Of a DNA stretch of 64,000 nucleotides, positions 44,263-53,584 are shown in pieces. The stretch lies in NCBI GenBank assembly GCA_947304395.1, contig CAMZBA010000003.1, positions 62,001 through 126,000 of the forward strand, given 5' to 3'. The notes beneath the pieces are model-generated. The model was not told the DNA's origin, ran no database searches, and saw nothing but the letters and a program-made list of their open reading frames with translations. The translations under genes and the position numbers were made by a program. Numbering within the stretch: the first letter of the stretch is position 1; every line of letters starts with the position of its first letter. The DNA comes from an uncultured Candidatus Saccharibacteria bacterium. GTDB taxonomy: Bacteria; Patescibacteriota; Saccharimonadia; Saccharimonadales; Saccharimonadaceae.

Positions 44263-46143
44263 ATGAGTAAAATTATCGGTATCGACCTCGGTACGACCAA
44301 CTCGGCATTTGCCTATATGGTAGCCGGCAAACCAGAGGTTATTACGAATAGTGAAGGTGATCGCACTACGCCATCTGTAGTTGCCGTCACGAAGAAAGGT
44401 GACCGTCTAGTCGGTAAGGTCGCGCAACGTCAGCGCGTGACTAACCCAGAAAACACCATTTATGGCATTAAGCGCCTAATCGGTCGCAAGTTCAGCGATA
44501 AAGAAGTTAAAGACGATATTGGCATCCTTCCATACAAGATTGTCAGTAAGGGCGCTGGCGTGGCGGTCAAGCTTGGCGACAAGGAAATGACTCCAGAAGA
44601 AATCTCCGCCATGATTCTTTCAAAGATTAAGGCTGATGCAGAGGCTTTCTTGGGCGAAAAGGTCACCGAAGCCGTCATTACCGTTCCGGCCTACTTTGAT
44701 GATTCTCAGCGTCAGGCAACCAAAGACGCTGGCAAAATTGCCGGCCTCGAAGTGAAACGTATTGTCCCAGAGCCAACCGCTGCCGCCTTAGCGTACGGTA
44801 TCGACAAAAAAGCGGACGAAAAGATTGTTGTTTTCGACCTTGGCGGTGGCACTTTCGATGTTTCCGTTCTTGAACTTGGCGATGGCGTTCTCGAAGTAAA
44901 GGCTACCAATGGTGATACTCACCTCGGCGGTGAAGACTTTGATAACAAGATTGTTGACTATATCCTTTCTGAGTTCGAGAAGGAGAATAGCATTGATCTT
45001 CGCAAAGATGCGGCAGCCATGCAGCGCATTAAAGATGAGGCCGAGAAGGCTAAGAAAGAGCTTTCCAGCGCTACTGAAACCGATATTAACCTTCCATATA
45101 TTACAGCCGATGCGGATGGTCCAAAACATCTCGAATTAACATTAACTCGCGCCAAGCTCGAAGAGCTCGTTGCGCCACTTCTCGATCGTCTTGATGGCCC
45201 AGTCAAGAAAGCCCTTGCCGATGCCAATCTGAAGACTAGCGACATTGCCGACGTTGTTATGGTAGGCGGTATGACCCGTATGCCAGCTGTCGTCGAGCGC
45301 GCCAAAAAGCTCTTCGGCAAAGACCCAATGCAGGGCGTTAACCCAGATGAGGTTGTTGCAGTTGGTGCAGCTATTCAAGGCGGTGTTCTTGCTGGCGACG
45401 TTAAAGACGTGCTATTGCTCGATGTCACTCCGCTCACTCTCGGCATTGAGACTATGGGTGGCGTTCGTACTCCATTGATTGATCGCAACACGACCATTCC
45501 GACTAGCGCATCGCAGGTCTTTAGCACTGCATCAGATAATCAGCCACAGGTGGAGATTAATGTCCTTCAGGGTGAACGCGAATTCGCCAACGACAACAAG
45601 TCACTTGGCCGCTTCATCTTGGACGGTATTGCTCCAGCCCCACGTGGCATTCCGCAGATTGAAGTAACCTTCAATCTCGATGCGAATGGTATCTTGAATG
45701 TTACGGCAAAAGATAAAGGCACTGGCAAAGAGCAGAGTATTACTATTCAGAACTCTGGCAACATGAGCAAGGAAGATATCGAAAAAGCCCAACGTGATGC
45801 CGAAGCTCATGCCGCCGATGATAAGAAAAAGAAAGAGGCTATCGAAGCCAAGAACCACCTTGAGAATACTATCTACCAAGCCGAAAAGATGCCAGACGAG
45901 TATAAAGATAAAATCTCCGACGAAGACAAGGAGACTATTAAGAAAGCTGTATCTGAGGCTAAAGAAGCTCTCGAGAAGAATGCCGATGACAAAGATAAAC
46001 TCGAAGAGGCTACGAAAGCTCTCAATGACGCCATCATGCCAATTGGCGCAAAGATGTATCAGCAAGCCTCCGAAGACGATAAGAAGTCTGACGACGATAA
46101 AAAAGACGGCGATACTGTCGAGGGTGAAGTTGTAGACAAATAA
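44263..46143 (+). CDS. dnaK: Chaperone protein DnaK (Hsp70)
   Basis: The 626-aa chaperone opens with [15 protein letters not shown], has [36 protein letters not shown] and [12 protein letters not shown], a substrate domain with [14 protein letters not shown], and an acidic tail ending EGEVVDK. It folds proteins with DnaJ/GrpE, which are not in this window. AAGGAGG precedes the ATG; HrcA control is indicated by CIRCE upstream. Confidence 0.98.
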   Translation: MSKIIGIDLGTTNSAFAYMVAGKPEVITNSEGDRTTPSVVAVTKKGDRLVGKVAQRQRVTNPENTIYGIKRLIGRKFSDKEVKDDIGILPYKIVSKGAGVAVKLGDKEMTPEEISAMILSKIKADAEAFLGEKVTEAVITVPAYFDDSQRQATKDAGKIAGLEVKRIVPEPTAAALAYGIDKKADEKIVVFDLGGGTFDVSVLELGDGVLEVKATNGDTHLGGEDFDNKIVDYILSEFEKENSIDLRKDAAAMQRIKDEAEKAKKELSSATETDINLPYITADADGPKHLELTLTRAKLEELVAPLLDRLDGPVKKALADANLKTSDIADVVMVGGMTRMPAVVERAKKLFGKDPMQGVNPDEVVAVGAAIQGGVLAGDVKDVLLLDVTPLTLGIETMGGVRTPLIDRNTTIPTSASQVFSTASDNQPQVEINVLQGEREFANDNKSLGRFILDGIAPAPRGIPQIEVTFNLDANGILNVTAKDKGTGKEQSITIQNSGNMSKEDIEKAQRDAEAHAADDKKKKEAIEAKNHLENTIYQAEKMPDEYKDKISDEDKETIKKAVSEAKEALEKNADDKDKLEEATKALNDAIMPIGAKMYQQASEDDKKSDDDKKDGDTVEGEVVDK

Positions 46144-46161
46144 TCTAACGACTATCAAGGA

Positions 46162-46192
46162 AAATACCTCCGCATACCCCGGAGGTATTTTT
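46162..46192. terminator. Terminator of dnaK
   Basis: AAATACCTCCG/CGGAGGTATTT stem (46162-46172 with 46180-46190) with Ts following. Confidence 0.88.
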
Positions 46193-46214
46193 GTCCGCAG
46201 AAAGCACGCTATAC

Positions 46215-46243
46215 TTGACAAAATAGGACGCATGTGCTATAAT
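46215..46243 (+). promoter_or_regulatory. Perfect-consensus sigma-70 promoter
   Basis: TTGACA (46215-46220), exactly 17 bp, TATAAT (46238-46243). It drives the tandem orphan genes at 46430 and 46810. Confidence 0.9.
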
Positions 46244-46249
46244 ACAGTT

Positions 46250-46429
46250 CAATAATTAAGCTTTAGCTTAATAGTGCATTATCAAGTAGGGAGAAAACGG
46301 TTGTTTCGCCATGTTTTCGTGAGCAGCGTCCCGATAGTAAAGATTATTGTCGGAATGCTGCCCATGAAGCATGCATTAGTGTAGGGAAAAGCCCTTTAAT
46401 TCTTTAAGAGCACTAATCAAAGGAGAAAC
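46250..46429 (+). other. Long structured 5' leader of the orphan pair
   Basis: About 180 nt: a perfect ATTAAGCT/AGCTTAAT hairpin at the 5' end; a long hairpin GCAGC...GCTGC with inner CCGAT/GTCGG pairing (around 46325-46363); a GGG-AAAA-CCC hairpin; then CAAAGGAG before ATG. It does not match a riboswitch class I know. It could stabilise the mRNA or sense a ligand. Confidence 0.5.
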
Positions 46430-46795
46430 ATGTCGCTAAAAAAAGCTACCCTCAGAGCTATTAGAATCAAAGACCTGAAAGGATACGACCCCGACGAATT
46501 CTGCGTATCTCCGTCTAGCTGGGGATATCGGGATGTCGAGGGATACCCGTCCGAAGCCCTGCTGCTGATGGCGCAGGAGAAAGCTGCTACGGTCGACGAC
46601 ATATGTATTATCGTCGTCACCGATGAACTTGGCGAATACGTCATAGGGGATGGTGGCCACCTCAGGCTCTTTAATGCTGCGCCCGTATATACTAAAACTG
46701 GTATTAGGGCCATAACCTATAACACAGGACGCGGAGCTCTGACCAGATACCGGTACGATCAGAGGTTTGAATATCGCCCCGGATCGACTGTTTAA
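46430..46795 (+). CDS. Orphan protein, first of a tandem pair
   Basis: The 121-aa soluble protein has LKGYDPDEFCVSPSSWGY near its start, DDICIIVVTDELGE in the middle, RLFNAAPVY and a closing NTGRGALTRY...YRPGS. The same marks recur in the next gene, so the two are paralogues. No signal peptide or membrane helix. No known family recognised. Strong promoter, long leader and a good Shine-Dalgarno imply high expression. Confidence 0.75.
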   Translation: MSLKKATLRAIRIKDLKGYDPDEFCVSPSSWGYRDVEGYPSEALLLMAQEKAATVDDICIIVVTDELGEYVIGDGGHLRLFNAAPVYTKTGIRAITYNTGRGALTRYRYDQRFEYRPGSTV

Positions 46796-46809
46796 CAAGG
46801 AGATAAAAT

Positions 46810-47190
46810 ATGATGGTCGAAATGAAGAAAATAGCTGATTTTGACGGCTTCGAGCCTGTTGAGTTTTGCATCTATCCCAAATATTGGAGGATGGGATACG
46901 AGTATCCCGAAAACGTCCCCAATTCCATGGCCGAAGCCATCGAAAAAGCAAAAGAGATCGACGGGATTTGTGTCGCTATAATCCATCCCGACGATGGAGA
47001 AAGTCCGTACGCAATCGGCGTCTCTGTGGCAAAAGGATGCGCTGGCAGGTTCGTCCTGTTTAACGCGAAAACCGTCGGGCGCAGTGACGCTGAAGTTCGC
47101 GCCGTAGTCTTCAACAGGGGGCGAGGCGCGCTGACTAGGTACTGGGTCGAAAAGCTGATCCGTTACCAGCCTGGGTCGATCATTCAGTAA
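46810..47190 (+). CDS. Orphan protein, second of a tandem pair
   Basis: The 126-aa paralogue of the gene before it, with about a third of residues identical by eye: FDGFEPVEFCIYPKYWRMGY, DGICVAIIHPDDGES, FVLFNAKTV and NRGRGALTRY...YQPGS. AAGGAG lies 9 nt before the ATG and 14 nt separate the two genes. Function unknown. Confidence 0.75.
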   Translation: MMVEMKKIADFDGFEPVEFCIYPKYWRMGYEYPENVPNSMAEAIEKAKEIDGICVAIIHPDDGESPYAIGVSVAKGCAGRFVLFNAKTVGRSDAEVRAVVFNRGRGALTRYWVEKLIRYQPGSIIQ

Positions 47191-47222
47191 CCGCCCCCGT
47201 CCGTTTCTCCCCTCACTATAAG

Positions 47223-47260
47223 CCCCCGACTATTGCGCATTAGCGTAGGCCGGGGGTTTT
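47223..47260 (+). terminator. Intrinsic terminator
   Basis: CCCCCG (47223-47228) pairs with CGGGGG (47251-47256) around an inner hairpin (TTGCGC/GCGTA region), followed by Ts. Confidence 0.85.
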
Positions 47261-47339
47261 CTCATGCTAGAATGCTAAACGCTCTCGAACCCGCTCCCGC
47301 GTTCAGATTGGTACCAGTAAATATAGTATAATAATCCTT

Positions 47340-48428
47340 ATGGATATTAGTTTAGTCATTGCCATTGTTATTCTCGTTGTTGTATTTCTTACAACAACCA
47401 TCGTAATGTCCCTCCAAATCGGCCGCCTCTCGCGTGGTCTTGACGAAAAAATCGATCGCGAAAACAAACGCACGCAAGATAAAATCGACCAAATGAACGA
47501 AGCGGTTAATCGCAAAATAGACTTTAATAACTCGCGCATTCAAGAATCGGTTTCGCATCAGCTGACTGAATCTGGACGCCAGATGCGCGACAGCAAGCGT
47601 GCTATTGCGGAAATATCTGCCAGACTCGCCACGATTAATGAGACGAACAAGCATGTCGAATCGGTCGCCGACGAGCTCAAGACGTTGCAGTCCGTACTGC
47701 AAAACCCCAAGCAACGTGGCGTTTTTGGCGAATACTATCTCGATACTGTACTCGGTAATGTTTTGCCGGTGGGTTCCTATAGTCTTCAATACAAATTTAA
47801 AGATGGTGAAATTGTCGATGCGGTTGTGTTTCTCGACAAGGGCAAAATTCTTCCAATTGATTCAAAGTTTTCGCTCGAAAATTACAACCGTATGGTAGCG
47901 GCAAAGGATAAAGCGGAGCGCGCGGCTTTCGCGAAAAAGGTCCGCGACGACCTAAAAGGGCGCATCGATGAAACTTCAAAGTATATCCGTCCGCACGAAA
48001 AAACTATGGAATTCGCCTTCATGTTTATTCCATCCGAAAGTCTTTACTATGATTTGCTCATTAATAAAGTTGGGACTACTGGAACCGAGCGTGATCTAAT
48101 AGAGTATGCATATCGCGACAAAAAAGTAATCATCGTTAGCCCGACTAGCTTTATGGCCTACTTGCAGACAATTTTACAAGGGCTTCGCAGCCTTGAGATA
48201 GAAAAAGACACTGCCGAAATCCAAGCGCGCGTAGCTAAACTCGGGCAACATATCACGGCTTTCGATGCCTACATGAACAAACTTGGCTCATCACTGGGTA
48301 CGACCGTAAATCACTACAATACAGCATATAAATCACTCTCACTCATTGATAAAGATGTTGTAAAGATTACAACAGGCGAAGCCAGCGTGGACCCAGTTAT
48401 CGTAGAGCGCCCTTTGCTTGAAGAGTAA
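47340..48428 (+). CDS. rmuC: DNA recombination protein RmuC family
   Basis: The 362-aa protein has an N-terminal membrane helix (about residues 4-26), a coiled coil (about 30-115), then the RmuC nuclease-like domain: GVFGEYYLDTVLGNVLP, PIDSKFSLENYNRM, FMFIPSESLYYDLL and VIIVSPTSFMAYLQT. It limits inversions at repeats. TATAAT ends 7 nt before ATG. Confidence 0.92.
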   Translation: MDISLVIAIVILVVVFLTTTIVMSLQIGRLSRGLDEKIDRENKRTQDKIDQMNEAVNRKIDFNNSRIQESVSHQLTESGRQMRDSKRAIAEISARLATINETNKHVESVADELKTLQSVLQNPKQRGVFGEYYLDTVLGNVLPVGSYSLQYKFKDGEIVDAVVFLDKGKILPIDSKFSLENYNRMVAAKDKAERAAFAKKVRDDLKGRIDETSKYIRPHEKTMEFAFMFIPSESLYYDLLINKVGTTGTERDLIEYAYRDKKVIIVSPTSFMAYLQTILQGLRSLEIEKDTAEIQARVAKLGQHITAFDAYMNKLGSSLGTTVNHYNTAYKSLSLIDKDVVKITTGEASVDPVIVERPLLEE

Positions 48429-48431
48429 AAA

Positions 48432-49073
48432 TCAGAAGAAACGAACTCCCGTAAAAGGAAAGATTCTGGTAGAAACTGGACCAATCACTCGACAGAACGG
48501 TATTGTGCCTAGGCCGTTGCGAGAGTCGTACGAATTTGAACCTTCGCGATTATCTCCCGATACGAACAGCTCGCCTTCGGGTACGATTATATTAACCGAG
48601 CCAGATATTATTTTTTTAGGACCGTCTGTGTCGGATTTGCGCGTATCTTCGTCTGGATTAAAGCCTTCTGGATGCTCGTCGTTGTAGACGGTCAAGACGC
48701 TATTTTGAAGCGTGACACGCTCGCCCGGAAAGGCAATGACACGCTTGATGATATATTGATCCACTACACCGTCTAGGGGTTCGCAATTTGTAATGGAAGA
48801 ATTGCCGCCATTGGCAAATACGATTATTTGCCCACGTTCTGGTATATACTCTTGCTCATTGAGGTGAGCTAGACTAACTGGAATTCGGTTTACAATTACG
48901 CGGTCGCCAGACTGTAAGGTATTTTCCATACTGCCACCAATCACGTTATAGCTGCGAAAGATGAAACTGTTCAAGATAAAAGTACCCAAAGCTACCGCGC
49001 CTACAAATAGCAGAAAACTCAGAATATCTTTTAGTGCGGGGTATTTTTGTCCAAATGTGGGTTTTTGTTCCAT
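48432..49073 (-). CDS. lepB: Signal peptidase I
   Basis: The 213-aa enzyme has one membrane helix (about residues 18-40), the catalytic Ser in GGSMENTLQSGD, the catalytic Lys in YIIKRVIAFPGE, and a closing FVSGDNREGSNSYDSR. It cleaves signal peptides outside the membrane. The start at 49073 is set by TGCTAAAAT ending 7 nt upstream; an in-frame ATG further up is before the promoter. Confidence 0.95.
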   Translation of the reverse strand: MEQKPTFGQKYPALKDILSFLLFVGAVALGTFILNSFIFRSYNVIGGSMENTLQSGDRVIVNRIPVSLAHLNEQEYIPERGQIIVFANGGNSSITNCEPLDGVVDQYIIKRVIAFPGERVTLQNSVLTVYNDEHPEGFNPDEDTRKSDTDGPKKIISGSVNIIVPEGELFVSGDNREGSNSYDSRNGLGTIPFCRVIGPVSTRIFPFTGVRFF

Positions 49074-49132
49074 AAAGATTATTTTAGCATAAGTGGCGGA
49101 AAACGCCGACACGTGCTAAAATTATTAGAGTT

Positions 49133-49945
49133 ATGGCAGATTACGTCATGTTAAGACGCGGTCGCAACGCACTTAGTACGGCGACACACGTTATGCTCAG
49201 TATTGGCCTTGCAGTTGTCTCGACGGCATTGACCGTGGTGAGTGCAAATTGGGTTTTTGCAATTATCCTGGTCTTGTTGTCCAAATGGCGCGTAGTAGCT
49301 GTGCGTCCTCGCTACTGGTGGCTAAATCTAAAAGCAAATCTTGTTGATTTTACGGTCGGCATCAGTCTTGCCCTGTTGGTTTATTTAGCTAATCCAGCAG
49401 GAGGCTCTGTTAACTTTTGGCAAATAATTCTTACTATCATTTATGCAACATGGCTAGTAGCCATTAAGCCACTAAGCTCTGGCCTCGCTACGGAAATTCA
49501 GGCGCTATTTGCGACCTTCTTTGGCGCTTTTGCATTATCTCTGGTTACCGCGCAGATAGATCCTCTTGTTGGCGTTATAGTTAGCTTTATTATCGGCTAT
49601 GGCGCTACGCGGCACGTTCTTATCCAGAGTGATGATCATGATTTTGTCCTAACTACTTTTATTTTCGGTATGATGATGTCGGAATTGTATTGGATTTTTT
49701 ATCATTGGACGATTGCTTATCAGCTCGGTCGCGCCACTACGACAGGTTTTCTTTCTAGCTTTGCTATTCCGCAATTTCCAATTGTATCTGGAATTATGCT
49801 CTTCGTCTTTGCGCATGGTTACAAATCCGCAATTCGTCATGACGGCAAAATTCGCGCCGACGACATATTGGCGCCAGCAATTTTTTCAGCTTTAATTATG
49901 ATTCTGATGGTATTTTTCTATTCAGTGCCCAATTTTAATATTTAA
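49133..49945 (+). CDS. Polytopic membrane protein, function unknown
   Basis: The 270-aa protein has about eight hydrophobic helices with short loops; RPRYWWLNLKANLVDFTVG marks a conserved-looking amphipathic stretch. Similar proteins occur in other Patescibacteria (recalled, not checked). TGCTAAAAT lies 10 nt before the ATG. htrA begins 13 nt after its stop, so they may be one transcript. Confidence 0.7.
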   Translation: MADYVMLRRGRNALSTATHVMLSIGLAVVSTALTVVSANWVFAIILVLLSKWRVVAVRPRYWWLNLKANLVDFTVGISLALLVYLANPAGGSVNFWQIILTIIYATWLVAIKPLSSGLATEIQALFATFFGAFALSLVTAQIDPLVGVIVSFIIGYGATRHVLIQSDDHDFVLTTFIFGMMMSELYWIFYHWTIAYQLGRATTTGFLSSFAIPQFPIVSGIMLFVFAHGYKSAIRHDGKIRADDILAPAIFSALIMILMVFFYSVPNFNI

Positions 49946-49958
49946 GGAAAGGAGAATT

Positions 49959-51236
49959 ATGGACAGTGGGAATTCAGAAAGCCTTAAAAACACCGAAACT
50001 ACGGAACGAAAGCAAGACGATTGGCGTAATTATCGCCCTAGCTCGCCCAGTTTGAATAAGAACCCAGAAACACCAGTTATTGATAGGCCGCCACGTCAGC
50101 GCGGTGGTGGTGCGGCGCTTGGGTTAGCAATTTTTGCGGTGCTCATCGCAATGGTGGGGTGCGGATTGGGTGGCTTTGCCTTTTATAAAGTACTAACAAC
50201 TCCAGCTGCTACTACCGTAGCTACTAATTCGGACGGATACTATACTGGCAATTCGGTAGAGTTTGAAGAAACATCTATTGCTAATATCGTCAGCAAAGTA
50301 ACCCCAGCTGTAGTCTCAATCGTTAGCGAGAGTTATAGTGCTTCAAGCTACTACGGATTCGGCGGTACATCGCAGTCCGCTGGTACTGGTATGATTGTGA
50401 GCTCCGATGGGTACGTAATAACAAATAAGCATGTCGTAAAGGGTGCAAGAAATATCAAAGTCATCACCGATGATGGTGATACTTATAGTGACGTCGAATT
50501 ATTAGGTCTCGACCCACTTAACGATGTTGCCTATCTCAAGATTAATAACGCCAAAGACCTTCCAGTCGTGAAACTGGGCGATTCAAAGACGATAGCCGTT
50601 GGTCAACCGGTTCTGGCTATTGGCAACGCGCTTGGCGCGTATCAAAACTCTGTAACTCAAGGCATAATTGGTGGCATGGGGCGCTCGATTGAGGCCGGCG
50701 ATTCAAATGGTAGTAACGTTGAATATTTGTCAGACATGCTTCAGACCGACGCGGCGATTAACCCGGGCAACTCCGGCGGCCCCTTAGTTAATGCTGCTGG
50801 CGATGTGATTGGAATCAATACAGCCACCTCGACTTCTGCCGAAGGACTCGGTTTCGCGATTCCGATATCCGCCGTAAAAGGTATGCTCAAGCGCATCATG
50901 GATGACGGAAAGGCAGAGCGTGCATATATGGGGCTAAGTTATTTAGTCATCACTCCAGACGTCGCTAAAGAATACAACCTCTCGGTCAAGCAGGGTGCGT
51001 ATGTGTATAATTCTTCAAAGAATGGTTCGTCGGTTCTTCCGAATGGTCCAGCCGACAAAGCAGGAATAAAAGATAAAGACATAATTACAAAAATCGGCAA
51101 TATCGAAGTTGGTCATGCCGGCTCAGTATCGACGCTAGTTGGCGAATATAAGGTAGGCGACACTATCCAAGTTACCATCTTGCGCGACGGCAAAGAACAA
51201 GTCGTCAATGTCACGCTAGAAGCCTATCAGGAATAA
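49959..51236 (+). CDS. htrA: HtrA/DegP-like trypsin-type serine protease with PDZ domain
   Basis: The 425-aa protein has a Pro-rich head, one membrane helix (about residues 52-76), a trypsin-like domain with His in ITNKHVVKG (about 158), Asp in LNDVAYLKI (about 189) and Ser in NPGNSGGPL (about 271), then one PDZ domain (about 330-420). It degrades misfolded proteins outside the membrane. AAAGGAG precedes the ATG. Confidence 0.95.
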   Translation: MDSGNSESLKNTETTERKQDDWRNYRPSSPSLNKNPETPVIDRPPRQRGGGAALGLAIFAVLIAMVGCGLGGFAFYKVLTTPAATTVATNSDGYYTGNSVEFEETSIANIVSKVTPAVVSIVSESYSASSYYGFGGTSQSAGTGMIVSSDGYVITNKHVVKGARNIKVITDDGDTYSDVELLGLDPLNDVAYLKINNAKDLPVVKLGDSKTIAVGQPVLAIGNALGAYQNSVTQGIIGGMGRSIEAGDSNGSNVEYLSDMLQTDAAINPGNSGGPLVNAAGDVIGINTATSTSAEGLGFAIPISAVKGMLKRIMDDGKAERAYMGLSYLVITPDVAKEYNLSVKQGAYVYNSSKNGSSVLPNGPADKAGIKDKDIITKIGNIEVGHAGSVSTLVGEYKVGDTIQVTILRDGKEQVVNVTLEAYQE

Positions 51237-51250
51237 AGTAATAAAAATAA

Positions 51251-51285
51251 GCCGTCTCTTTCCAACTTGGGTGAGGCGGCTTTTT
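51251..51285. terminator. Terminator between htrA and a small convergent gene
   Basis: GCCGTCTC (51251-51258) pairs with GAGGCGGC (51273-51280) with one G-U pair; T-run on the right, AT-rich run on the left. Confidence 0.8.
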
Positions 51286-51303
51286 AGTTAAAAGTGCGAA
51301 TTG

Positions 51304-51438
51304 CTACGGGCGCCAATCGTGCCCATCGTAGTTGTCGAAGAGCAATGCGACGGCAAGCACTGCGGCGCAGAAATAGCTAAGTGTTGCCAGTACAGCTACG
51401 CCGACCACGCTTGCTGCGACTTTTAATTTGCTTCCCAC
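51304..51438 (-). CDS. 44-aa single-helix membrane peptide
   Basis: GTG at 51438 stands 7 nt after AGGAGG (GGAAGGAGGTGAAAAAC). The peptide has Lys at its head (GSKLKVAASVVGVAVLATL), one long hydrophobic helix (about residues 7-36) and a charged tail DNYDGHDW. It has a terminator behind it. It could be a small membrane regulator or a type I-like toxin; neither is shown. Confidence 0.65.
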   Translation of the reverse strand: MGSKLKVAASVVGVAVLATLSYFCAAVLAVALLFDNYDGHDWRP

Positions 51439-51570
51439 GTTTTTCACCTCCTTCCGCTGGTCAAGCAAAGTATCATATAATTATAACATAAAAGCACTAA
51501 ATAGTAAATACATAAGCGTCATAAGGAGTTATTATAGCAATCTGGTCTATACAAGAGCTAAAAGATATGT

Positions 51571-51638
51571 TAAAATAAGCAAGTAATAAATTTTAATGAA
51601 TCAGCTCGTATGAGTTACGAGTGAAGGAGAAAGGTACA
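51571..51638 (+). promoter_or_regulatory. rpsB promoter -10 and leader hairpin
   Basis: TGTTAAAAT (-10 at 51571-51576) gives a leader of about 55 nt with a CTCGTA/TACGAG hairpin (51605-51621) directly before AAGGAG. Its position would allow S2 to regulate its own translation, as known for rpsB leaders elsewhere. Confidence 0.55.
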
Positions 51639-52337
51639 ATGCCTGTACAAGCAGATATCAAGGAGCTTCTTGCCGCTGGTGCGCATTTTGGTCACAAGAC
51701 TAGCCGCTGGCACCCAAAGATGGCTCCATACATTCATAGCAAGCGCCAAGGCGCCCATATTATCAACCTCGAAAAGACCGTAGACGCCCTCGATAGCGCT
51801 CTCCCAGAAATCAGCCGCCGCGTCGCTGGTGGTAAAAAAGTTCTTTTCGTTGGTACTAAAAAGCAAATGAAAGACACCGTTAAGGAAATCGCCGAATCGG
51901 TCGACATGCCATATGTTACGGTTCGTTGGGTTGGCGGTATGCTTACTAACGTTGAGACTATCAACAAACAAATTCGCAAGCTTAAAGATCTTGAACGCCG
52001 TATGGCTTCTGGTGAGCTAGAAAAACGCTACAACAAGCTCGAAGTTCAACGTTTTCGGGAAGAAATTGATGATCTTAATGAGCGTTACGGTGGCATTAAG
52101 GATATGACTGAACAGCCGGTTGCAGTTATTGTGTCCGATACGATCCAGGATAAGAATGCAATCAAGGAAGCTCAAAGTCTTAACATTCCAGTATTTGCAA
52201 TAGTCGATACGAACAGTGATCCTACTGGTATTGACTATCCGATTCCAGCCAACGATGACGCCATCAAGTCCGTCAAGCTCATTCTCGGATACTTTGCTGC
52301 CGCTATCAAAGAAGGCAAAGCTAAAGCTACTAAGTAA
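51639..52337 (+). CDS. rpsB: 30S ribosomal protein S2
   Basis: The 232-aa protein has the S2 marks LLAAGAHFGHKTSRWHPKM, GKKVLFVGTKKQ, RWVGGMLTN and DTNSDPTGIDYPIPANDDA. It starts at 51639 after AAGGAGAAAGG. EF-Ts follows in the usual rpsB-tsf order. Confidence 0.97.
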   Translation: MPVQADIKELLAAGAHFGHKTSRWHPKMAPYIHSKRQGAHIINLEKTVDALDSALPEISRRVAGGKKVLFVGTKKQMKDTVKEIAESVDMPYVTVRWVGGMLTNVETINKQIRKLKDLERRMASGELEKRYNKLEVQRFREEIDDLNERYGGIKDMTEQPVAVIVSDTIQDKNAIKEAQSLNIPVFAIVDTNSDPTGIDYPIPANDDAIKSVKLILGYFAAAIKEGKAKATK

Positions 52338-52357
52338 AAACTAAAAGGAGTAATAAA

Positions 52358-52999
52358 ATGGCTACGAAAAAAGAAAAAAGCGTAAAAGAAGTTGCTGGTG
52401 AAGCAAAAGCCATTAGCATTGAGCTCATCAAGAAGTTGAAAGAGTTGTCTGGTGTTGGTTTGACCGATGCAAAGAAAGCTCTCGTAGAAGCTAAAGGCGA
52501 TTTCGACAAAGCTCTTGCCGAAATGCGCAAAAAAGGCCTTACGAAAGCAGAGAAGCGCGGCGATCGCGAAACTCGTGAAGGTATTATTGAATCTTACGTA
52601 CACGGTGGTCGCATCGGTGCTATCATTGAGGTTAACTGCGAAACTTCTTTCGTTGCAAAGACTGATGAATTTAAGGATCTCGCGCACAAGCTTGCTATGC
52701 AAGTTGCCAGCATGAATCCACAATGGGTTAGCGAGGAAGATATTCCTGCGGACAAAATGAAAGAGGCTAAGAAAGAGGCTGAGGCTACTCTTACCGGCAA
52801 AGAACCTGCTAACAAGAAAGAGCAGATTATTGCTTCCAAAGTCTCTAAAGCTTTTGCCGATCGTGTTTTGATGAATCAGCCATATATCTTCGACGACAAG
52901 AAAACGGTTGCTGATTTAATTAAGGAAACCATCGCAAAGACTGGTGAAAATATCAACGTCAAACAATTCAAGCGCATCGAGCTTGGCGTTACTGAGTAA
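52358..52999 (+). CDS. tsf: Elongation factor Ts
   Basis: The 213-aa factor has an N-terminal UBA-like part (LKELSGVGLTDAKKALVEAK) and the core EAYVHGG-type segment ESYVHGGRIGAIIEVNCETSFVA. It recharges EF-Tu with GTP. It has one core repeat, shorter than the E. coli protein, as in many bacteria. Confidence 0.96.
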   Translation: MATKKEKSVKEVAGEAKAISIELIKKLKELSGVGLTDAKKALVEAKGDFDKALAEMRKKGLTKAEKRGDRETREGIIESYVHGGRIGAIIEVNCETSFVAKTDEFKDLAHKLAMQVASMNPQWVSEEDIPADKMKEAKKEAEATLTGKEPANKKEQIIASKVSKAFADRVLMNQPYIFDDKKTVADLIKETIAKTGENINVKQFKRIELGVTE

Positions 53000-53012
53000 T
53001 TAATAAACTCAT

Positions 53013-53043
53013 AAAAATATCCTCCATTTAGGAGGATATTTTT
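53013..53043. terminator. Terminator of rpsB-tsf
   Basis: AAAAATATCCTCC/GGAGGATATTTTT is a perfect stem usable from both sides and also serves the convergent gene. Confidence 0.9.
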
Positions 53044-53423
53044 TATTGATAGTTATTTAATTTTGCTAGATTGCCATGCAACGGAATTACGCCCCAGCCT
53101 TTTAATTCGTCTCCGTACGGCTCGTAAATGTCGTTTAATAAGAATACTTTTTTATTAAAATAGTAGCCAAACGCAATCTCGACAAAACTATTTGGTCCAA
53201 TATAGTTATCGATTCCATTTTTGCGCTCATTTATGATTAGAATGCTTGAATTACTCTCGTCGATAATGCGCTTCATATGTGCGCGCGATGCGGTTGCTTT
53301 TGGTTCGTTATTGATACATTCTTTTGGGAGTAGTACATTATATCCATCCTGTTTGAGCTGTTCGGCGATGGCTAGTATTCGTTCTTTGACTTTCATGCTA
53401 CCGCATAAAACAATATTCTTCAT
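53043..53423 (-). CDS. Nucleoside 2-deoxyribosyltransferase-like protein
   Basis: The 126-aa protein opens with NIVLCGSMKVKERILAIAEQL, then SNSSILIINERKNGIDNYIGPNSFVEIAFGYYFNKKVF, the pattern of the deoxyribosyltransferase-like group (nucleotide-sugar cleavage or recognition). The catalytic Glu would be the one in FVEIAFG. Whether it is an enzyme or a sensor is unclear. Confidence 0.75.
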   Translation of the reverse strand: MKNIVLCGSMKVKERILAIAEQLKQDGYNVLLPKECINNEPKATASRAHMKRIIDESNSSILIINERKNGIDNYIGPNSFVEIAFGYYFNKKVFLLNDIYEPYGDELKGWGVIPLHGNLAKLNNYQ

Positions 53424-53584
53424 GAGTATATTTTAACGCACGTAGTGGAAATTTCTATCGCTTGTTATGAGGACAAGGAATACTCGAAGGTTTTGTAATT
53501 ATATTATAATTAGAGCAATATAGTCATAAGTGGCTTGTGAGAAATAAACATATAAAAATATAGTTTGAGCGAGGCGCTATATGA

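Noticed and set aside
45601-46233. 210-codon - strand ORF opposite the dnaK 3' end
   Set aside because: It is a shadow of the highly biased dnaK coding sequence and crosses its terminator.
46250-46429. Known riboswitch in the leader of the orphan pair
   Set aside because: The hairpins do not match the conserved cores of any riboswitch class I can recall, so no class is named.
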